Shown here piece by piece: positions 1 to 9,430 of a stretch of DNA of 64,000 nucleotides (position 1 is the first letter of the stretch; every line of letters starts with the position of its first letter). The position numbers and the translations under genes were made by a program. This DNA is from Streptomyces sp. NBC_01233 (GTDB lineage Bacteria > Actinomycetota > Actinomycetes > Streptomycetales > Streptomycetaceae). Below the pieces are notes generated by a model that had not been told where the DNA came from, ran no database searches, and worked only from the letters and a program-made list of their open reading frames with translations. The stretch spans positions 3,410,501-3,474,500 of the forward strand of contig NZ_CP108514.1 in NCBI RefSeq assembly GCF_035989305.1, written 5' to 3'.

Positions 1-2984
1 ACGGTGGCCTGCTGGTAGCCGTCGAAGACCTGGGAGAGCTGCTGGACGGGCGCGAAGAAGAGGTCGATGTAGAGCAGGTACGCGACGAGCGCGCCGGTGG
101 TGAGCGTCCCGGCCTCCACCCGTCCCGCGCCGACGATCAGCACGGCGGCCGCGGCGCCCGAGGACAGCAGCTGGACGAAGGGGAAGTAGACGGATATCAG
201 CCACTGGCCGCGGACCCGGGCCTCGCGGTACGAGTCGCTGCGCTCGGCGAAGCGGGTGGCGCCGGAGCCCTCGCGGCGGAAGGCCTGGACGATGCGCAGG
301 CCCGAGACGGACTCCTGGAGGTCGGCGTTGACCAGGCTGACCCGGTCGCGGGCGAGCTCGTAGGCGGCGACGGACCTGCGGCGGAACACGATCGTGCCGA
401 CGACGAGGACGGGGAGGGTCGCGAAGACGATCAGCGCGAGCTCGACGTCGAGGACGAGCAGGGCGACCAGGATGCCGAAGAAGGTGAAGACGGAGACGAC
501 GGCGGTGACGAGCCCGGTCTGCAGGAACGAGCTGAGCGAGTCCACGTCGGTGGTCATCCGGGTCATGATCTTGCCGGTCAGCTCGCGCTCGTAGTAGTCG
601 AGGCCGAGGCGCTGGAGCTGCGCGAAGATCTTGACGCGGAGGGCGTACAGGACGCGCTCGCCGGTACGGCCCGTCATGCGGGTCTCGGCGAACTGCGCTG
701 CCCACTGCGCGACGACGACGGCGAGGGCGAGCCCGGCGGCCACCCAGACGGCGCCGAGCACGGCCTGCTCCACGCCCTGGTCGATGCCGTGCCGGATCAG
801 GATCGGCAGCAGCAGTCCGGCGCCCGCGTCCACGGCGACGAGGCCGAGGCTGATGGCGAGGGGCGCCCAGAAGCCGCGGAGCAGGCGGCGCAGGCCGTAG
901 CTCTCCTCGGCGGCCACGGCGCGGGTCTCGTCCACCTCGGGTTCGTCGGTGGCGGGCGGCAGCGCGGCCACCTGCGCCAGGAGTTCGGGCGTCGCCGGCA
1001 TGCCGGCGACGGCTCCGGCCATGGAGTGACCGGCTCCGGGCGCGGCGCCCGCGGCCGCGGGGGTCTGGCCGGTCTGCTCGTCCCGGCGCCGCCAGAGCTC
1101 GGGGGTGATCCCGGCCGCGACCCGGCGCTTGGCGTTGACCGGCTCGGAGTCGATCTCGGCTTCGAGCTCGATGTCCCGTTCGAGCTTGCGGTCGAGCTCG
1201 CGCTCGAACTCGGCCATCAGGGGGGCGTCCGGGGTCCGCGGCGAGCCGGCGCCGAGCGCGTCGGGGTCGGTGAGCAGCCGGCGGTAGAGCGCCGACCTGC
1301 TCTCCAGCTCCTCGTGCGTCCCGATGTCGGCGAGCCGACCGCGGTCGAGTACGGCGATCCGGTCGGCCAGTGCGAGCGTGGAGCGGCGGTGGGCGATCAG
1401 CAGGGTGGTCCGGCCGGCCATGACGGAGCGCAGGGCCTCGTGGATCTCGTGCTCGACGCGGGCGTCGACGGCGGAGGTGGCGTCGTCGAGGAGGAGCAGC
1501 CGGGGGTCGGTGAGGATGGCCCGGGCGAGGGCGATGCGCTGGCGCTGGCCGCCGGAGAGGGTGAGCCCCTGCTCGCCGACCGTGGTGTCGTACCCGGCGG
1601 GCAGCTCCCGGATGAAGCCTTCGGCCTGGACGGCGCGGGCGGCGGCCTCGATCTGCGCGTCGGTCGCGGCGGGGTGCCCGTAGGCGATGTTGGAGCGGAT
1701 GGTGTCGGAGAAGAGGAAGGAATCCTCCGGGACGAGCCCGATCGCGGCGCGCAGGGACGCGTACGTCAGCTCGCGGACGTCGTGGCCGCCGACGCGGACC
1801 GCGCCGCCGTCGGTGTCGTAGAAGCGCGGCAGCAGCAGCGAGACGGTGGACTTCCCGCTTCCCGAGGCCCCGACGACGGCGACGGTCTCGCCCTCCGCGA
1901 CGGAGAGCGTGAACCCGTCGAGGACGGGCCGCTCGGGGTCGTAGCCGAAGCGGACGTCGTCGAACTCGACGGTGGCGGGCGCGTCGGCGGGCAGCTCGTG
2001 GGTGCCCTCCTGGATGGAGGGCTCGGTGTCGATGAGCTCGAAGACCCGCTCGACGCCGGCGCGGGCCTGCTGGCCGACGGTGAGGACCATGGCGAGCATG
2101 CGGACCGGGCCGACGAGCTGGGCCAGGTAGGTGGAGAAGGCGACGAAGGTGCCGAGGGTGACCTGCCCCTTGGTGGCCATCCACCCGCCGAGGGCCAGCA
2201 TGGCGACCTGGGCGAGGGCGGGTACGGCCTGGAGCGCGGGGGTGTAGCGGGAGTTGAGGCGGATGGTGCGCATCCGGCCGGCGAACAGCCGGCGGCTCGC
2301 CGCGCGCAGCTTGCCGGTCTCCTGCTCCTCCTGGCCGAAGCCCTTGACGACGCGGACGCCGGTCACGGCCCCGTCGACGACGGTGGCGACGGCGGCGGCC
2401 TGGCCCTGGGCCCACCAGGTGGCGGGGAAGAGCTTCTTGCGGCTGCGCTTGGCGATGAACCAGAGGGCGGGGGCCATCAGCAGCGCGACGACGGTCAGCA
2501 GCGGGGAGAGCCACAGCATGACCCCGAGGGATATCCCGAAGAGCAGGAAGTTCCCGATGGTCATGGGCAGCATGAAGAGCAGGCCCTGGATCAGCTGGAG
2601 GTCGGTGGTGGCCCGCCCGACGACCTGCCCGGTGGACAGCTCGTCCTGGCGGCGCCCGTCGAGGCGGGCGATGGTGTCGTACATGTCGGTGCGCAGGTCG
2701 TGCTGCACGTCGAGGGCGAGCCGCCCGCCGTAGTACCGGCGTATGTAGGTGAGCACGTAGACGAGCAGGGCGGCGGCTATGAGCAGCCCGGCCCAGGGCC
2801 CCATGGACTTGGTCTGGTCCCCGATGACGTCGTCGATGATCACCCTGGTGACCAGCGGTACGAGCGCCATGACGGCCATGCCGGCCAGCGAGGAGCCGAG
2901 TGCCAGCAGCACGTTGAGCCTGTACCGCCAGGTGTAGGCCGCCAGCCGCTTGCCCCAGCCCTGTTTCTCCCCAGCCGCCGTCAC
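1..2984 (-). CDS. Fused double ABC exporter (TMD-NBD-TMD-[NBD]), 3' end beyond the window
   Basis: A reading frame of 994 codons runs from a GTG at 2984, with GGGGAGG six bases upstream, to the window edge. It holds a type-I exporter membrane domain (about residues 15-320), a nucleotide-binding domain (about 340-580), a charged linker rich in Glu/Arg (about 590-690) and a second exporter membrane domain; the second ATPase domain lies outside. NBD1 shows Walker A GASGSGKST near residue 371, signature LSGGQRQR near 475 and Walker B LLLLDDATSAVD near 495. The last acidic residue, normally the catalytic Glu, is Asp, so site 1 looks degenerate, as in many heterodimeric exporters. This appears to be both halves of such an exporter in one chain. 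The substrate is unknown; drug or lipid export is typical of the family. Confidence 0.93.
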   Translation of the reverse strand, partial: MTAAGEKQGWGKRLAAYTWRYRLNVLLALGSSLAGMAVMALVPLVTRVIIDDVIGDQTKSMGPWAGLLIAAALLVYVLTYIRRYYGGRLALDVQHDLRTDMYDTIARLDGRRQDELSTGQVVGRATTDLQLIQGLLFMLPMTIGNFLLFGISLGVMLWLSPLLTVVALLMAPALWFIAKRSRKKLFPATWWAQGQAAAVATVVDGAVTGVRVVKGFGQEEQETGKLRAASRRLFAGRMRTIRLNSRYTPALQAVPALAQVAMLALGGWMATKGQVTLGTFVAFSTYLAQLVGPVRMLAMVLTVGQQARAGVERVFELIDTEPSIQEGTHELPADAPATVEFDDVRFGYDPERPVLDGFTLSVAEGETVAVVGASGSGKSTVSLLLPRFYDTDGGAVRVGGHDVRELTYASLRAAIGLVPEDSFLFSDTIRSNIAYGHPAATDAQIEAAARAVQAEGFIRELPAGYDTTVGEQGLTLSGGQRQRIALARAILTDPRLLLLDDATSAVDARVEHEIHEALRSVMAGRTTLLIAHRRSTLALADRIAVLDRGRLADIGTHEELESRSALYRRLLTDPDALGAGSPRTPDAPLMAEFERELDRKLERDIELEAEIDSEPVNAKRRVAAGITPELWRRRDEQTGQTPAAAGAAPGAGHSMAGAVAGMPATPELLAQVAALPPATDEPEVDETRAVAAEESYGLRRLLRGFWAPLAISLGLVAVDAGAGLLLPILIRHGIDQGVEQAVLGAVWVAAGLALAVVVAQWAAQFAETRMTGRTGERVLYALRVKIFAQLQRLGLDYYERELTGKIMTRMTTDVDSLSSFLQTGLVTAVVSVFTFFGILVALLVLDVELALIVFATLPVLVVGTIVFRRRSVAAYELARDRVSLVNADLQESVSGLRIVQAFRREGSGATRFAERSDSYREARVRGQWLISVYFPFVQLLSSGAAAAVLIVGAGRVEAGTLTTGALVAYLLYIDLFFAPVQQLSQVFDGYQQAT

Positions 2985-3206
2985 GTGATGCCTCCCCGTT
3001 CGTCCTGTCCTGCCGCAAGCGGCAACGCCCCGACCGGCGGATTTCATCCCGCCGCAACAATTCGAACGTGTACGCCGGGCGGCTCCGGCGCACGCGGGGA
3101 GCGTCCGGACGGGGCCGGCCGGGTTCGATCGCCGGTTCCGCCTGCGGGTCAGCCGGGCGGCGCGGCCCCGGGTGCGGGGCCGCGGACCCGCGGACAGACT
3201 GGGCGC

Positions 3207-4172
3207 ATGTCGGAGCCCCAGGAGCAGCCGCCGCCCGAACCGCGGACGCCCGGTACGCAGGAGGCGCCCGGCGCACAGGCGGCGAGCCCTTCGAAGGCGT
3301 TCCTGGAGAAGGTGGCGTACATCGCGGCGCCGGGCACCATCGTCCTCGGTCTCCTCTACTACTTCGGCAGCACCTACACCGAGGCGTACTACGCCACCTT
3401 CGGCGTGCCCACGGCCGACCTCCAGCTCTCCGTCCAGGCCTACCTGGTCAGGAGCCCGGGCGCGATCTTCTTCCCGCTCTGGTCCCTCCTGTTCTGCGGG
3501 CTGGCCCTGCTGTTGGCCCTGGGGTGGGCGGGGCGGCTGCTGGCCGGGCCGGGGCGGAAGATCCGGCGCGGGACGGTGACCGCCTGGCTGCTCGCGGCCG
3601 GGCTGTTCCTGGTGGTGGCGGGCTTCCCGGTCTTCTTCTGGGAAGACCGGCTGCCACGGCTCCCCGGGGGCTGGCCGCGCGAGTTCGTGCCCTGTCTGGC
3701 GGTGGCGCTGGGTGCCACGCTGGCGTTCTTCGCCGTTCAGCTGCGCCTGAGCGACCCAGACACGGACGGGCGGGACGAGCGGAGCGGGGAGAGCCGTACG
3801 GCCGACCGGCTGTGGCTGGCGGCCGGCGCGCTGCTCCTCGGAGTGCTGACGATGAGCCTGTTCTTCGGCATGGCGCGGTACGTGGCGATGGCCGGCCGCA
3901 CCGAGGCCATGAGCGACGCCGCGGGAGGCTACGTCTCCAGCCCGCGGCTGATCGTCCACTCCCGGGTGCCCGTGATCCACCACGCGCCGGGCATCGTCTT
4001 CAACGACCTGGGCAGCGGCGGGGGCCCGTACCGCTACCAGTACCTCGGCTTCCGCGTCCTCGCGAAGACGCCGGCCCGCTTCTACCTCGTCTCCTACCTG
4101 CCCCGGCAGCCGGAGCGCACGCTGGTGGTCCTGCCCGACGACGACACCGTCAGGATCGAGATCAGTCCGTGA
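3207..4172 (+). CDS. Multi-pass membrane protein of unknown function (321 aa)
   Basis: The ATG at 3207 is preferred because the hydrophilic Pro/Glu/Gln-rich N-terminus (about 30 residues) and the first hydrophobic segment follow it; upstream sequence in the same frame is antisense-like. About five hydrophobic segments can be seen, near residues 35-55, 88-108, 125-145, 155-172 and 205-225. They are followed by an extracytoplasmic-looking C-terminal domain of about 90 residues with PGIVFNDLG and YRYQYLGFRVLAKTP. I recognise no family or catalytic motif. It stands alone, convergent with the lipoprotein gene, and their 3' ends overlap by 11 bp. Confidence 0.8.
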   Translation: MSEPQEQPPPEPRTPGTQEAPGAQAASPSKAFLEKVAYIAAPGTIVLGLLYYFGSTYTEAYYATFGVPTADLQLSVQAYLVRSPGAIFFPLWSLLFCGLALLLALGWAGRLLAGPGRKIRRGTVTAWLLAAGLFLVVAGFPVFFWEDRLPRLPGGWPREFVPCLAVALGATLAFFAVQLRLSDPDTDGRDERSGESRTADRLWLAAGALLLGVLTMSLFFGMARYVAMAGRTEAMSDAAGGYVSSPRLIVHSRVPVIHHAPGIVFNDLGSGGGPYRYQYLGFRVLAKTPARFYLVSYLPRQPERTLVVLPDDDTVRIEISP

Positions 4173-4806
4173 GGGACGGCTCGGAAGTGTAGGCGTCGAA
4201 AGTCGGCGACGGAGACGACGACGGCGAGGGCGAGAGGAAGGGGGAGAGGGACGGCGACGGCGTCTCCGTGCCCGTGGTGTCCTCGTCGCCTGGGGTGTCC
4301 TCGCCGCCTGGGGTGGCCTCGCCCAGCGCCTCACCGGAGATGGCGGCGGTCAGGACGTTGCCGTCGGAGGTCGTCGCGGTCAGCTCGCCGGTGTAGGGGC
4401 CGGCCTCCGTCGCGATGTGCTGCACCCGGATCCGGCAGCTGCCGCCCGGCGGCAGTTCGACGCCCGTGCAGGCGTCCTCCACGATCGAGGTCGCGCCGCT
4501 GTCGGTGGTGGCGGCGATGTTCTGGACGGTGACGGGGTCGCTGCTCGGATTGACCACGGCGACGTCCCCGCCGGCCGGCTCGCCGACCTTCACGGTCGGC
4601 ACGCTGACCTGCGAGGCGGAGGCATCGGCCCCCTGCCCCAGGAACAACGAGGACGAGGCGGCCGGGCTGCTCTCCGAGCCCCCTGTCGTCAGGGCCGGGA
4701 GCGGCGTCGGGGACCCGTCGGCCGACTCCGGGCTCTGGCACCCCGCGCTCGCGGCCAGCATCCCGGACACCACTGCCACGGCAAGACCGCGGACGACTGC
4801 GCGCAT
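4162..4806 (-). CDS. Secreted lipoprotein with an ASH/choice-of-anchor-D-like beta-sandwich domain (214 aa)
   Basis: Starting at the ATG at 4806 gives a classical lipoprotein signal peptide: MRAV, a hydrophobic stretch, then the lipobox ASAGC. A longer in-frame extension upstream is Gly/Arg-rich and would bury the signal. After a Ser/Pro-rich spacer, about 95 residues (VPTVKVGEPAGGDVAVVN onward, with CTGVELPPGGSCRI) look like the immunoglobulin-like fold of choice-of-anchor D/DUF1573 domains, which usually mediate binding rather than catalysis. The C-terminal 60 residues are Ser/Thr/Pro-rich low complexity, probably a wall-spanning or linker region. Function unknown. Confidence 0.75.
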   Translation of the reverse strand: MRAVVRGLAVAVVSGMLAASAGCQSPESADGSPTPLPALTTGGSESSPAASSSLFLGQGADASASQVSVPTVKVGEPAGGDVAVVNPSSDPVTVQNIAATTDSGATSIVEDACTGVELPPGGSCRIRVQHIATEAGPYTGELTATTSDGNVLTAAISGEALGEATPGGEDTPGDEDTTGTETPSPSLSPFLSPSPSSSPSPTFDAYTSEPSLTD

Positions 4807-4947
4807 CACGGCACCACCACCTCCGCTCCGGCTCCGACCGCCGCCCAACGTCCCACACCCCCGGCCCACCCGGCTCGATGACACAGCGTCATCACCCGAA
4901 GGAACGCGTCCGCAGGACGACCGGGTGGCCGGGGCGCGAGCCGGCGG

Positions 4948-6630
4948 TCAGAGGTGGGTCGGAGCGAACATCTTGAGGAGCGCCGGGAGGACGACGACCG
5001 AGGGGCCCGGGGTGGCGAGGGCCTTCTTGAGGTCGGCGGTCAGGGATTGCGGGGTGGTGGTGGTCGCCGGGACGTCGAAGGACGCCGCCAGGGCGGCGAA
5101 GTCGGGGCGGGCGAGTTCCGTGCCGGTGGCGCTGCCGAAGGACTGGGTCATGTACTCGCGCAGGATGCCGTAACCGCCGTCGTCCACGATCAGCCAGGTG
5201 ACGTCGAGGTCGTGCTGGCGGGCCGTGGCCAGGTCCGCGATCGAGTACATGGCGCCGCCGTCGCCGGAGACTGCCAGGACGGGCGTGCCCGGTTCCGCGA
5301 CGCAGGCGCCCAGGGCGGCCGGGAAGGCGTAGCCGAGGCCGCCCGCGCCCTGGGCCGAGTGCATGGTGTTGGGGTGCTTCGCGTCGAAGGCGGACCAAGC
5401 CCAGTAGGACAGGATCGTCATGTCCCAGAAGGACGGGGAGCGCGGGGGGAGGGCGGAGCGGATCGAGGTCAGGAGCGAGCGCTCCAGGGCGACGTCCTGG
5501 GTGGCGAGGCGGGCCGCGATGTCGTCGAGGACCAGGCGGACGCGCTCCGGGGCGGCGGGGTCCTTGCGCTCGGCGACCGTCTCCAGCAGGGCCTGGAGGG
5601 CCAGGCGGGCGTCAGCGTGGATGCCGAGGGCCGGGTGGTTGGACTCCAGCTTGCCGAGGTCCGCGTCGATCTGGACGACCCGGCCCGTGGGGAAGAACGT
5701 GTGGTAGTTGGAGGAGAGTTCCCCGAGGCCCGAGCCGACGACCAGCAGGACGTCCGCGTCCTCCAGGAAGTCCGTCATGTGGCGGTCCTCCAGCCAGGAC
5801 TGGAGGGAGAGCGGGTGGGTCCAGGGGAAGGCGCCCTTGCCGCCGAAGGTGGTGACCACCGGGGCGTCCAGGCGTTCCGCCAGCTGCTTGAGCTTGCCGG
5901 CTGCGTCGGAGCGGATGACCCCGCCGCCCGCGATGATCACGGGGCGCTCGGCCGAGGAGAGCCAGTGCGCGGCCACGGCGGTGAGTTCCGGGCGGGGGGC
6001 GAGCTCGTGCGGGGTCGCGTCCATGCCCGTGACCTGGGGAATGAACGTCTCTGTGCGCAGGACGTCCTCCGGGATCTCCACCCAGACCGGGCCGTGCGGA
6101 GCCGTCAGCGCCGACTCCCAGGCCTCCGCGACGACGGAGGGGATCTGGGACGGGGTGCGGGCGACGTGGACCGACTTCACCACGTCCCGGAAGGACGCCG
6201 ACTGGTCGCGCAGCTCGTGCAGGTGACCGCGCCGGCCCCCGCCCAGACCCGCGACGGGGACCTGCGAGGAGATGGCGAGGACCGGGGCCGAGGCCGCGGC
6301 CGCCTCCGCGAGCGCGGGCAGGGCCATGAGCGCGCCCGGGCCGGTGGAGAGGAGGAGGGGGACCGCCTCGCCCGTGATGCGGCCGTAGGCGTCGGCGGCG
6401 AAGCCCGCGTTGTTCTCCGTACGGAGTCCGACGAGGCGCAGGTCGGAGCGCCCCACCGCGTCGAAGAGGCCGAGGGCGTGCTGCCCCGGCAGCCCGAAGA
6501 CGGTGGTGGCGCCCAGCGAACGCAGCGTTTCCACGACCAGGTCCCCGCCCGTCCGCCCCGGCGGCGGGGCCAGGGCGGCGGCCGTCTGGGCCTCGGTGGG
6601 ACGGAGTACCAGGTCGTGGTCGTGCGTCAC
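4948..6630 (-). CDS. Thiamine-diphosphate-dependent enzyme of the acetolactate-synthase fold, possibly 2-ketoarginine decarboxylase (560 aa)
   Basis: The three domains of the ALS/benzoylformate-decarboxylase superfamily are present: a PYR domain with the cofactor-activating Glu72 in RTENNAGF, a central domain (about 205-345) and a PP domain with GDG at 456-458. In the diphosphate/Mg motif the usual Asn-Asn before GGYG is Asp-Asp (483-484), which is unusual. GTG start at 6630. It lies 47 bp downstream of the ureohydrolase gene on the same strand, so the two are probably cotranscribed. From the family and this neighbour I infer decarboxylation of 2-ketoarginine to 4-guanidinobutyraldehyde (AruI-like). 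Acetolactate synthesis is less likely because no regulatory subunit gene is nearby. Confidence 0.85.
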   Translation of the reverse strand: MTHDHDLVLRPTEAQTAAALAPPPGRTGGDLVVETLRSLGATTVFGLPGQHALGLFDAVGRSDLRLVGLRTENNAGFAADAYGRITGEAVPLLLSTGPGALMALPALAEAAAASAPVLAISSQVPVAGLGGGRRGHLHELRDQSASFRDVVKSVHVARTPSQIPSVVAEAWESALTAPHGPVWVEIPEDVLRTETFIPQVTGMDATPHELAPRPELTAVAAHWLSSAERPVIIAGGGVIRSDAAGKLKQLAERLDAPVVTTFGGKGAFPWTHPLSLQSWLEDRHMTDFLEDADVLLVVGSGLGELSSNYHTFFPTGRVVQIDADLGKLESNHPALGIHADARLALQALLETVAERKDPAAPERVRLVLDDIAARLATQDVALERSLLTSIRSALPPRSPSFWDMTILSYWAWSAFDAKHPNTMHSAQGAGGLGYAFPAALGACVAEPGTPVLAVSGDGGAMYSIADLATARQHDLDVTWLIVDDGGYGILREYMTQSFGSATGTELARPDFAALAASFDVPATTTTPQSLTADLKKALATPGPSVVVLPALLKMFAPTHL

Positions 6631-6677
6631 GTGCGCTTACTCGCCCTTCGGGTTCGCCTTCGCCGCCGCGCTGTGTT

Positions 6678-7643
6678 CTATCGGCCCTGCCTGGCGGCAG
6701 CGATCTGACGGCTCATGATCGTGGTCAGCTCGTACGCGGTGTGCGAGGCCGCGACCGAGGTGATCTCCGCGTGATCGTACGCCGGGGCCACCTCGACGAC
6801 GTCCGCCGAAACCAGGTTGCAGGAGGACAGGCCGCGGATGATCTCCAGCAGCTCGCGGGAGGTCATGCCGCCCGCCTCGGGGGTACCGGTGCCGGGCGCG
6901 TGCGCCGGGTCCAGCACGTCGATGTCGATCGAGATGTAGAGCGGGCGGTCGCCGATGCGCTGGCGCAGCTGGTCGGCGACCTCGTCGGCACCGCGGCGGT
7001 AGACGTCCGCCGAGGTGACGATGCCGAAGCCCATCTTGGCGTCGTCGTCGAGGTCCTGCTTGCCGTACAGCGGGCCGCGCGTGCCGACGTGCGAGAGCGC
7101 CTCGGTGTCGAGGATGCCCTCCTCCACCGCCCGGCGGAACGGCGTGCCGTGCGTGTACTCGGCGCCGAAGTACGTGTCCCAGGTGTCCAGGTGCGCGTCG
7201 AAGTGCAGCAGGGCCACCGGGCCGTGCTTCTTCGCGACCGAGCGGAGCAGCGGGAGGGCGATGGTGTGGTCGCCGCCGAGGGTCATCAGGCGGGAGCCGG
7301 AGGAGAGCAGCTCGTCGGCCGCGGCCTCGACCGTCTCGACGGCCTCGTTGATGTTGAAGGGGTTCACGGCGATGTCGCCGGCGTCCGCGACCTGCGCGAG
7401 GGCGAAGGGGGAGGCGTCCTGCGCCGGGTTGTACGGGCGCAGGAGGCGCGAGGCCTCGCGGATGGCGTTGCCGCCGAAGCGGGCGCCGGGGCGGTAGGAG
7501 ACGCCGGAGTCGAAGGGCACGCCGACGACGGCGACGTCGGCGGAACCGACCTCGTCGAGGCGGGGCAGCCGGGCGAAGGTCGCCGGGCCCGCGTAGCGCG
7601 GGATGCGGGAGGAGTCGACGGGGCCGCGCGGCTGCGTGCTCAT
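6678..7643 (-). CDS. speB: Ureohydrolase: agmatinase or guanidinobutyrase (321 aa)
   Basis: Arginase-superfamily Mn2+ hydrolase releasing urea from a guanidino compound. All metal ligands are present: His126 in GGDHTIALP, Asp149/His151/Asp153 in FDAHLDTWD and Asp240/Asp242 in [10 protein letters not shown]. The ATG at 7643 gives the normal family length; the frame stays open 29 codons further upstream, but that segment is Arg-rich and runs into the promoter shared with the pucR-type gene. Downstream lies the TPP enzyme gene. Agmatine gives putrescine and 4-guanidinobutyrate gives GABA; the TPP neighbour and the PucR regulator favour 4-guanidinobutyrate, but sequence alone does not settle this. 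The symbol is the family name. Confidence 0.9.
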   Translation of the reverse strand: MSTQPRGPVDSSRIPRYAGPATFARLPRLDEVGSADVAVVGVPFDSGVSYRPGARFGGNAIREASRLLRPYNPAQDASPFALAQVADAGDIAVNPFNINEAVETVEAAADELLSSGSRLMTLGGDHTIALPLLRSVAKKHGPVALLHFDAHLDTWDTYFGAEYTHGTPFRRAVEEGILDTEALSHVGTRGPLYGKQDLDDDAKMGFGIVTSADVYRRGADEVADQLRQRIGDRPLYISIDIDVLDPAHAPGTGTPEAGGMTSRELLEIIRGLSSCNLVSADVVEVAPAYDHAEITSVAASHTAYELTTIMSRQIAAARQGR

Positions 7644-7759
7644 GGGGGGTGCCCTTCTGGTGGTCCTGCGTGTGCGGTACTTCGAGCGTAAGCGGGCTGC
7701 GCGGGGGTGGGGAGTGTACGTTTCATCCATCCGATGGAGACGAAATATACGGAGTATCC

Positions 7760-9367
7760 ATGACCACCCTTCCCGGCGACCCGGAACCCGGCAACGGTGC
7801 GGCGGCGGGGGCGGGGGCGCCGGCCGGGGCTCCCGCCCGGGAGCCGATGACGCCGCCCGTGCTGCTCGGTGGGCTGCTCGGTGAGCGGGCGCTCCAGCTG
7901 CGGCACCTCGCGGGGCCGCGGGCGGCGGAGGTGCACGGGGTACACGCCTCCGAGATGGCGGACCCCTCCCCGTACCTGCTGGGCGGCGAGCTCCTGCTGA
8001 CGGCCGGGGCCGCGCTGACGGAGGCCGGGGCCGCCGCCTACGTCGGCCGGCTCGCCCGCGCCGGAGCCGCCGCGCTCGGCTTCGGCGTGACCCCGGTGCA
8101 CGAGGTGGTGCCGCCCGGCCTGGCCGAGGCGTGCGAGCGGTACGGCCTCCCGCTCGTCGAGGTCCCGCCGGGGACCCCCTTCACGGCGGTCGCCCGTACC
8201 GTCGGGCGGTTGATGGCGGAGGCCCGTACGCGGGAGCTGCGCCGGGTCGCGGAGGCCCAGCAGGCACTGGCGGCCGCCGCGGCCCGGCCGGATCCGGTTC
8301 CGGCGGTGCTGTCCCGGCTGGCGGCGAGCCTCGGCGGCTGGGCCGCCCTGCTCACCCCGGGCGCCACGGGCGCGGGGGGCGGCGGTCCGACCGAGGGTCC
8401 GGCCGGGACCACCGGGACCACCGGGACCGCCCGGACCACCGGGACCCCGGGCGCCACGCCGAGCGCCCGATCGGCGGCCGGGACGACCGGGGCCCCCCGA
8501 CCCACCCAGGGCGCACTCGCCGCCGGGCCCGCGCCGGGCGCGGACGTGCTCGACGCCGTGGACTCCCTGGCCCGCCGTGTGGCCCCGGGAGCCGCGGCCA
8601 CCGCCACCGACGCGCTCGGCGCCACGAGCCTGGCCGCGTACGCCGTGGGCGCCGGGCGGGTGCTGGCCCTGGCCACCCCGGGGCGGACCCCCGGCGACCA
8701 CACCATCGCCTCCATCGCCGCCGTCCTGCTGACGCTGCTCACCGCCCCCCGCCCGGCCGGCGACGAGGCCGCGGCCCTCACCCGGCTCCTGCTCGGCGGT
8801 GATCCCGCCGGGGCCCTGGCGGCCGGGCCCTGGCACGTCGTCCACGCCCGCGGCTCCGGGGATCCGCAGGCCCTCGCGGCCGCGCTGGGCACCGTACTGC
8901 TCGACCCGCACGAGGCCGGCGTACGGCTGCTCACCGACCGGGAGCCCACCCCCCAGCCCGGCTGGCGGCTGGGGGTCAGCGCCCCGGCCGCACCCGACGC
9001 GCTGCCCGCCGCCGACGCGCAGGCCCGGCGGGCCCTGGAACGCGCCGAGGCGGCCCGCACCCCCCTGGCCCGGCACGCAGCCCCCGGCTTCTCGGGCCTG
9101 GTCGACGAGGCGGAGGCCCGCGCGCACGCCGCGGCCCTGCTCGCACCCCTCTCCCCCGTCCTGCGGGAGACACTGCGCGGCTGGCTGGCGCACCACGGCG
9201 GGTGGGACCGCACCGCCGCCGCCCTGGGCGTGCACCGCAACACGGTCCGCCAGCGCGTGGCCCGCTGCGCGGAGCTGCTGGGTCGGGACCTGGACGACCC
9301 GGACACCCGGATGGAGCTGTGGTTCGCCCTGCGCCGGGAGGAGCCCCCGCGGGGGCCGGGCGGCTGA
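7760..9367 (+). CDS. PucR-family transcriptional regulator (535 aa)
   Basis: The N-terminus carries the PucR ligand-sensing domain ([17 protein letters not shown] through [20 protein letters not shown], about residues 30-155). The C-terminus carries the family's helix-turn-helix ([18 protein letters not shown] then [13 protein letters not shown], last 65 residues). Between them is a Gly/Thr/Ala/Pro low-complexity insert from an imperfect 9-bp DNA repeat. GGAG sits five bases before the ATG at 7760. The gene is divergent from the ureohydrolase gene with 116 bp between starts, so it probably controls the ureohydrolase-TPP operon. PucR proteins classically govern purine, nitrogen and amino-acid catabolism; the ligand here is unknown. 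Confidence 0.9.
   Translation: MTTLPGDPEPGNGAAAGAGAPAGAPAREPMTPPVLLGGLLGERALQLRHLAGPRAAEVHGVHASEMADPSPYLLGGELLLTAGAALTEAGAAAYVGRLARAGAAALGFGVTPVHEVVPPGLAEACERYGLPLVEVPPGTPFTAVARTVGRLMAEARTRELRRVAEAQQALAAAAARPDPVPAVLSRLAASLGGWAALLTPGATGAGGGGPTEGPAGTTGTTGTARTTGTPGATPSARSAAGTTGAPRPTQGALAAGPAPGADVLDAVDSLARRVAPGAAATATDALGATSLAAYAVGAGRVLALATPGRTPGDHTIASIAAVLLTLLTAPRPAGDEAAALTRLLLGGDPAGALAAGPWHVVHARGSGDPQALAAALGTVLLDPHEAGVRLLTDREPTPQPGWRLGVSAPAAPDALPAADAQARRALERAEAARTPLARHAAPGFSGLVDEAEARAHAAALLAPLSPVLRETLRGWLAHHGGWDRTAAALGVHRNTVRQRVARCAELLGRDLDDPDTRMELWFALRREEPPRGPGG
8405..8446. repeat. Imperfect 9-bp tandem repeat inside the pucR-type gene
   Basis: Four to five copies of a GGGACCACC-like unit encode a Thr-Thr-Gly-rich stretch between the sensor and DNA-binding domains. 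It looks like a slippage-prone linker; copy number probably varies between strains without breaking the frame. Confidence 0.7.
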
Positions 9368-9430
9368 CCGCGGCGACGCGCGGCTCCCGCGGGCCGGTCC
9401 GGGACCGCGGGCGCCCCTACGATGTGCCGC

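Noticed and set aside
789..3206. Very long plus-strand open frame running through the ABC exporter gene into the membrane protein gene
   Set aside because: It is antisense to the exporter, which has all ABC motifs; the product is Gly/Asp/Gly-Val low complexity typical of high-GC antisense frames. Only the part from 3207 is kept.
8405..8446. CRISPR-like short repeats
   Set aside because: The units are 9 bp, contiguous and translated in frame; no spacers and no cas genes.
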